Source: Phoronis australis
Taxonomy: Eukaryota > Phoronida > Phoronidae
Direction: 5' to 3'
Assembly (NCBI GenBank): GCA_002633005.1
Contig: NMRA01000099.1
Span: 381,086-445,085 of the forward strand
Length of the DNA: 64,000 nucleotides
This document shows positions 57,974-64,000 of this stretch, piece by piece. The notes beneath the pieces are model-generated. The model was not told the origin of the DNA. It made no database searches and was given only the letters and a program-made list of their open reading frames with translations. The position numbers and the translations under genes are program-made. Numbering within the stretch: the stretch's first letter is position 1; the number at the start of each line of letters is the position of its first letter.

Positions 57974-59781
57974 TAACAAAATCCAGCTCTTGTTGCATAA
58001 CTTGATGACTTCCTCTGCTAAGTACGACAGGCCACATCACGTTCTTTAACTTTCAAGCTCCTCAAATGTCTAATTGCATCGCATATACATGTCTAAGTGT
58101 TATTTTTAAAATTGTCTCTTTCAATAATTCGGGAAATATAACACATTCAATGCCACTGGCAGGGCAAGATAAATTAGCAAACCTGCGTTTAAGATCAGTA
58201 AGCATTCATCTGAAGTATTTTTGCCATAATTTAGTACTGAATGGCATCCCAGGATGGCAAGTTTCATATTTCAATAGGCCCTGTATAGTCTACCTGTTTG
58301 TGTCCCCAGTAGATTACAAATTACATCGAAGCCAGTTCTGTTAATCTCTGTGAAATATTCATGGCACTCATAGCTCAGATTAAATGAATTTACGGGATTG
58401 ACAAATATACACAATGTAGGGTCTGAAAGGAGAGAATTTGACACCTTCTCCCAAGAATGCAGGAACAGGTGCCAATGTTTTTGCCTCTATTTTAAGGTTG
58501 TGGGTTTGTCTACACGTCCATACAACTATTTCTAGTTGTTTGTGGTGGCAGATGAGGTATTAGGTTATAAGGTAATACCTGTTTTTCAAGTGCATGTCAT
58601 GTACCTCCAAGAGTCCCGGGGTTGTCATGGTAACTGATTTTCAAGTGTGAGTGATATAGGTCATGTACATACCGCATGACATCAAAGTTGTTGAAATAGA
58701 AGGTGCACCAGTAAATAGGAAAATGACCCATTGCGTATCAAGAAATCACGGCAATTTGCCCCCAAGGACGGAGGCTACCCTGGTATCTCCTAAACCACTG
58801 GCCTGTGTGGTGCCGTACTCTACCCGCTTTCTCTCAACCCTAATGTGATGTCAAACAAAACATGGTTTGAATGGTTAACTTCCCACCTTACGACTTGTTG
58901 GCTGTAACGTGACCATTGGATCCATGGACTGGTACTTAACTATTTTGTTCAAGGTTGGAGCTTATACCAAATTTTAGAAATATGCAATATGGACAGCCCT
59001 TAATTCATAAATTATGATCAACCACAAACCATCTTTCACCCGTATTACAAGCTATGGAGATATTTTATTTCTGAAATTTTATGGTCTGCAAATTCATTTC
59101 CAGACTCTGTTGATACAAAATGCAGTGTCCCATATTTGGGAAATACAACGAATGCCAAAAGTGTCCATTTCCCAATCTTCAAAGTTCACACTCAAGAAAA
59201 CTCAATTTCAGCTTGAATTTCGGTGTCCCAAATTTTACAGAATTTCCCAAACTAGAGATTTTTAACCATACTCCAGCCAAAAGCCTGGAGACAAGTAAGC
59301 TATCCACTTCCTGACATACCGCAGTGCCCCCTATTTTACCCACAATGCAGTATGTCAGCACTGCTCTCAACCCACAGTAATACACTGTTGCTGTGCTAAT
59401 CACTATTTTGCATTGAGAATAACTTTAAGAATTTAAGAAATGGTAAGTGAGCTCATAGTAGGCACTACCAATTGATCACTGATTTCAAGTAAGGGTATTC
59501 AAACTGACCAGTAATATGGCACAGATGAAACCATGAACACTACTCCCAATATCTTAAATACCATGTTGCACAACAGAATTTCGTAATTTGCAAAGCAATC
59601 AGACTGAAATTCATCATTAACTTGATATTTAACATTCTGTCAAAAATTCGTCTTCAATTTCGTTAAAAACTCGTCATCATTTCCCTTTCTTTCGTCAACA
59701 GGCAATTTGGAATCATCACTTCTGTTAAAGGCATGCACTCAAACACTTCATAACACTGTGACATGGCAGAAGGGCACTTAC
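57974..59781. other. SGSM intron 1, distal part
   Basis: No exon recognised between the MITE and exon 1. The small open frames here (58066-58344, 59014-59265) show no domain. Confidence 0.4.
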
Positions 59782-59943
59782 TTTGCATTTTCCACGAGAT
59801 AATCGATGATTTTATCCAGGACTTTTTCAAACAATGCCACACGTATCCACAAGTACTTGATATTCGGCTGCAGAGTCTGTAGCTTCTTGGGCTGCTGGTT
59901 CCTGTTATTGTCCAGAGACAGAGACACCTGAGAGATCTGCTTC
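59782..59943 (-). CDS. SGSM1/2: SGSM exon 1 of those visible (RUN domain)
   Basis: Acceptor CTCTTTATAG; reads KQISQVSLSLDNNRNQQPKK, then LQTLQPNIKYLWIRVALFEK and VLDKIIDYLVENA, donor GCAAA|GTAAGT. The IK(H/Y)LWIR(T/V)ALFEKVLDKI block is the family RUN signature. The apparent Met at 59969 lies in the intron and is not a start; the true start must be upstream of the window, since the first part of the RUN domain is missing. Confidence 0.95.
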
Positions 59944-60044
59944 CTATAAAGAGTCAGAACACGCTCCACTGTAACACTATGTAGCTATAATCCTCTCCAC
60001 ACCGCTAACCACAGTTAGTAACACAACAATATAGAATCTCAAAA

Positions 60045-60477
60045 CCGGGGTTTTCCGTAGATAAGCCCACCTGATGAAACACCCATGGCTGTTTATTCGG
60101 AAAATTATGCTAAATACATGCCTATGGGCATTTATTTGGTGTTACAACAGGTGGTGTCAAGTGTCCAGACAGTGGGACGTGTATTTGGAAATGTTCCTCT
60201 TAAAAGCCCACTCAGCGTCAACTTTTTGTAACAAATTCAGTTCTGTGGAGCATTTAACATTTATAAAAATGAACAAGGCATTGGCGAACTATGAATTTAT
60301 TAACAAAAAAACTTAGTTTTAAGTTAAACATTGTCAAGTCAAGCAAAACTATGGTTTTCCGTTTACACGCACCTCTTTCCAAATGAACGCCCGGATGTTT
60401 ATTTGGTGTTGCTAAAACGCCTGAAAATTTTCATTTTCCGAATACACGGCCATCGGCTTATCTATGGAAATTCCCGG
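60045..60477. mobile_element. Tc1/mariner-like MITE, copy 2
   Basis: Ends CCGGGGTTTTCCGTAGATAA and (reverse-complemented) CCGGGAATTTCCATAGATAA. The interior aligns with 57559-57973 (for example TGTGGAGCATTTA, TTTCCGTTTACACGCAC, CCCGGATGTTTATTTGGTGT). Target TA is present on the right side only. Confidence 0.75.
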
Positions 60478-60629
60478 TAGCACATAAGCCACAATGACCA
60501 CACCATGTCGTTTTCTAACATTCACAGTACAGCCCATTGAGTTTGTAACTGAGGAGTTCCAAAAATAGGGATGCGCTTATACCCGCTTGTGATCTTATCA
60601 GACATTAATGTATAAACCCATAAGCTTGT

Positions 60630-60710
60630 ATTATGCTTTTGGACGGATTCGAACCTTGAACCTTCATGTTCGCAACTAAACTCTATGCTAATGAGCTAAA
60701 TCGCTTTTGA
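60630..60710 (-). repeat. tRNA-like sequence (SINE head or tRNA pseudogene)
   Basis: The minus strand reads GCGATTTAGCTCATTAGCAT (D-arm/A-box-like) and 40 bases on GGTTCGAATCC (exact B-box core). The acceptor ends do not pair well, so a working tRNA is unlikely. Confidence 0.45.
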
Positions 60711-63290
60711 TAAAAAATGACAATTGTATTTAAAGCGTACTTTACTGGTAAAGTCACCAGCCCTATTTCAGCGAATCTTTGGCAAACAAAGGCGAAAATT
60801 GGTGATTTGTAATAAAATCACAAAAGGTTTTATTGTTCTATAGCTCTGGTCAAAGCTAACAACTTCAAAAAGTCTATCCCATCCAAGAATAACCTCAAAT
60901 ACGCATCATTCAGCTGTAAAAATGATGTCACTTCATTATATTATCATTAACTACACGATCAACACAAGTCAAATTTTTTATTAAGTCTTTGAGGAGTCTT
61001 AACTGTTCTCAGATGGCGGTTCATAACAGAACTCTCTCAAACTTATTCAAAATGAATAAAAATTCTAATATACAAAAAAGAATTGTTGAGTATGGTCTGT
61101 TGCTGGCAGCAGTTGTGCGTGAGGCGTTGTGATCCACAATAGCAACCCGCTGTGTTTAAAATCATGCAGTCATGCATTTTTGTAGCTTTTAAAAATCATT
61201 AGAAACCCTTGGCTGAAATTGATGCAGGTGAGCAGACGTTTGTAGAAGGGCGTGGCATTCAAAATGAGTCGGAGCGTAGACTACAACCAACTACGCTTTC
61301 TTGGTTGAACATGTAATAGCAAATTGTGCTATGATATTTCAATGAATGGCTCAGACTATAGAAGCAGTTGAGGTTACTTCGAACATCTCCAGAAAGAAGC
61401 ATGGCACACCACGCACAACATACTTGAGCAAGGCCAACCTATGGAAAATCATTCAAAATCATCATCAGTGCTGAATAACTTTTATGCCAATTTGTTGGTC
61501 CATTAACAAAATTCAATGATAGCACTGAACGAGAATTCCAAGAATAGAGTCGGCAACAGTGGAGGTTATGCCACACCTCCCCGGAGACGAACAGAGCACT
61601 ACACACCATGTGCGTGACGGCAAACTCTGGAAAATCAATACTACTATTTAGTGCGAAAAACAGGATTTTCGACACAGGTCAATGAAAGGCAGAATTGGCC
61701 ATTAAACGCATACGCACAAAATGATGGAAATTATGCAGTCACATACAGGTTAAGGAGGGAGTGAACTCTATCTTACTTCCACAATATCAATTAACTCAGG
61801 GGAGAATCCTAAATTAATGAGCAGTTTTTATAACACCAGAGGCGATATTGCTACTTAAGAGATGATACATCTTCAAGAATCTATCAAAAGTTTGAATCAT
61901 CTACGTGGATCATTGCACTTAATAACGGATACCTGGGCTCAGATTCTAATCTCTGAACCCTAACTTGACTGGGACTCAACAATTGCCATGCAATTGGTCA
62001 ATTTTTGACTCAAGTTTCGAGTGACTTTTATTGTCGTTGCTAAATGCACAAAGGTCAAGGTAAACAAAACAATCTGGCGATGTAATTGCACTATAGCTTT
62101 TACTTGCAAAGCAAATTTAATGAGGTTGGTGATCTCCAGGCATTATCCAGTGTTACCATGGCAACCATCCCACGCAGTCAGTTCAATAACAAAGCTTGGT
62201 CTTCTTCTATGGAAGCAGCAGTGAACTCACTAGATTAATTAACAGGAGACTACTTCGGGACAGTGTTAGTTGAAAGAAGTTCCAACTAGTGTAGAACTAC
62301 AATAAAATCTGACGAAATCAAAGTAACAATTACTGAAAATGCAGTCACACAGAGGAAAATAGCGCAAAAAATCTTCTAAAGACTAAAGCTGTTTTTAACA
62401 CTGACGGCAAGCCAGCAAAGTTTATCATAAGTTCTGTACCAGCGCAGCAAATCATTACGACAGAGCTAAGTTAATATGTCGAAACTCCAGCTGGACAATT
62501 GGGGCTTATGCCATTAGAAACACTGGTAGGTACATTTCTTCAACTTGGGAGAGTACATTGCAATCTCAGGTATTACCTCGCATGGGTATTTTGATAACAC
62601 AGTTTTGTCTCAACTGGATATTTTACCTCTCAGTTATCGTCTCGGATGTGTACTTTGGCTTTGTGGTATCCTTTAACTAAGGCATCAAGTACACGCCCAG
62701 GTATACAGTGGGCATCGCTTAACTCCTGCAGAGAAACCATGGAGAACTTTCCCAGTGTGATCAAAAAGGCTCAAAAAATCTTCTTATTCTCGACAGGTCC
62801 GGCATGTCACAGTACTCTGATCTTACACAGGCACATCAATGGACACATGTGCAGCGCAGGCTACACAGAGAGTAATAACCAACGTTGGAGTCTTGCCAGC
62901 CTTTTATAGGCAATGGATCAAGCTCCTGCACGGCACCATAACTACGGCATACAGTGCATGCCAACAAATGGAAAGTCTGTCCATTTTCTCGAAAGAGACC
63001 GACAGACTCAAAAACTTCTTTTACAAAGAACCTGTTGATCGATAACAGGGCTCATATGAGTTTAAACTCAGGTGTTTCACGCGATGGCCAAACCATGTGT
63101 CTTTCGCATGTTTGATGCACCTTTTTATATGCCCAAGTACTGTCTCAGCTTTCTAAATAAAAACTGCTTCAACTGGAACAGCATAATTTACTGATGTTTC
63201 GGGTATGTTTTTCATCATTTGGTGCCATCTGGGGTATGCATTAACCCTATTCGCTCATGTATTGCATTGGTCTGGGTTTTGAATGATTCT

Positions 63291-63540
63291 GGCACTCCTG
63301 TTATGTGGAAGAGAACCCCCGGGCACCAGCTGGCAGTGATTCCTGTTGTGTGGAAGAGAACCCGCGGGCACCAGCTGGCACTCCTGTTACGTGGAAGAGA
63401 ACCCCCAGGCACCACCTGACAATCCTGATACGTGGAAAGGAACCCCCAGGCACCGGCTAGCACTCCTGTTATGTGGAACTAAGCCCGGGCTCTGGGTGGC
63501 ACTCCTGTTACATGGAAGAGAACCCCGGGCACAGGCTGGC
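63291..63540. repeat. About 41-bp minisatellite, six copies
   Basis: Units begin GGCACTCCTGTTAYGTGGAA and contain GAACCCCCGGGCACCAGCT. Lengths are 39-45 bp with scattered substitutions. The open frames across it on both strands are by-products of the repeat. Confidence 0.9.
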
Positions 63541-64000
63541 AGAGAACTTTCCGTCCTCCTGGACGACAAACTGACTGAGTGTTTCACTAATTGTTCTATC
63601 AGCATTTGTAAATGAAGTATTTTAAGCAAGGAAAAGTCAGAGCGGAGGAATTTAAATCCCTATGCTATTTTAATAGACAATGAAAATGTCTAAGTACTAG
63701 ACACGGTGCTTTGGTCAACGGTCTCGTAGTCAGTTGGCAATGCTGGTCAATGGTTTCGTGAAGTCAGTTGGCAGCACTTTGAGAACTCTCATTATCACAA
63801 GAGCATAACAAACTGAAGTGCTCAACTTTTAAAAACCAAATTTGGTCAACGATCACATAACTTCTCCACCTGAGGCCAGGTGAGCTGGGCAAGCTAGTAA
63901 GCAAAATATTGTAACTATGTAATTAAGATTTCACCTAAGCTGCAACTTTTTATAAATCCTGAAAGGATTAGGCAAAAACATCAAGAACACTGCGTGCGCA

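Larger units (their letters stand above)
9739..59943 (-). other. SGSM1/2: Gene span: SGSM1/SGSM2-type RUN-TBC Rab GTPase-activating protein (17 exons seen)
   Basis: Seventeen exons listed separately join in phase to about 960 residues that align nearly end to end with vertebrate SGSM1/SGSM2 (RUTBC2/RUTBC1) as I know that family. Order: second half of the RUN domain, the VGPCAL...RHRIHSS segment, the DYVESLHQNS segment, the PGYLSLHQT and [11 protein letters not shown] segments, the EIVYLHCHQQ to FPKGGHLL segment, a linker, and a TBC domain from EIRKEVWPYLLGHY to the C-terminus. Catalytic residues are present: IDKDVHR (Arg finger motif IxxDxxR) and YIQG (Gln finger). Family members act as Rab GTPase-activating proteins on endosomal and trans-Golgi membranes and bind Rap and Rab proteins; that is family knowledge. 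The N-terminal RUN exons and promoter are outside the window. A single invertebrate gene would be co-orthologous to both vertebrate paralogues, so I do not choose between them. Confidence 0.93.
59944..64000. other. Upstream SGSM intron
   Basis: I looked on the minus strand for the expected first half of the RUN domain and found no match, so the preceding exon should lie beyond 64000. Contains a MITE, a tRNA-like stretch and a minisatellite, listed separately. Confidence 0.5.

Noticed and set aside
61439-61675. Candidate upstream RUN exon on the minus strand (FAVTHMVCSALFVSGEVW)
   Set aside because: Read against the first half of the SGSM RUN domain it shows no convincing match, and the frame lacks matching splice phases.

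Overview
This is a eukaryotic, intron-rich, AT-rich and repeat-dense window, most likely from a marine invertebrate bilaterian (lophotrochozoan or invertebrate deuterostome; the sequence does not let me say which). The evidence is GT-AG spliced exons with conserved phases, tRNA-derived SINEs, a 5'-truncated LINE, several MITE families, and a backbone gene whose protein aligns almost without gaps to the animal SGSM1/SGSM2 family.

Layout. Positions 395-3329 (+) hold the last two exons of a Ser/Thr/Gln/Pro-rich, probably nuclear protein that I do not recognise. It converges on the backbone gene, a minus-strand SGSM1/2-type RUN-TBC Rab GTPase-activating protein. I assembled 17 coding exons of that gene from 59943 down to the stop codon at 9739, about 2890 coding bases with every intron phase matching. 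The 5' exons (N-terminal part of the RUN domain) lie beyond 64000. The exons give in order: second half of RUN, linker, the SGSM mid-region, and a TBC domain with an Arg finger (IDKDVHR) and a Gln finger (YIQG). In the large intron between 22259 and 35947, on the opposite strand, sit two tandem paralogous multi-pass membrane protein genes (27786-29384, and 32446-33333, the latter cut by an 820-N gap). They have no visible introns and belong to no family I can name.

Assembly structure. Three single-N joins (13440, 16177, 49198) mark unmerged haplotypes. The piece 13441-16176 is an alternative haplotig that repeats SGSM exons 12-15 and the end of exon 11. Its flanks show that the other haplotype carries a transposon inserted at a TTAA inside a SINE; the two ends of that insertion are at 13183-13439 and 16178-16337. 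The apparent exon duplication is therefore most likely false, and the intron phases confirm that reading both copies would break the frame.

Mobile and repeated DNA. Related repeat blocks at 17.8-18.7, 20.2-21.9, 36.5-37.4 and 54.2-55.7 kb carry arrays of a short motif such as CCACTAGGTGGCGC. It matches the animal CTCF core consensus and recurs about every 145-160 bp within a 430-450 bp tandem unit. The 54-kb block lies inside a 4.1-kb element with CAGGGCTCG termini and a 5-bp target duplication. Other elements are a LINE 3' end with a perfect 30-bp target duplication, two Tc1-like MITEs, a CAG...CTG MITE, SINEs, and several minisatellites. The remaining intronic DNA shows nothing I can support.
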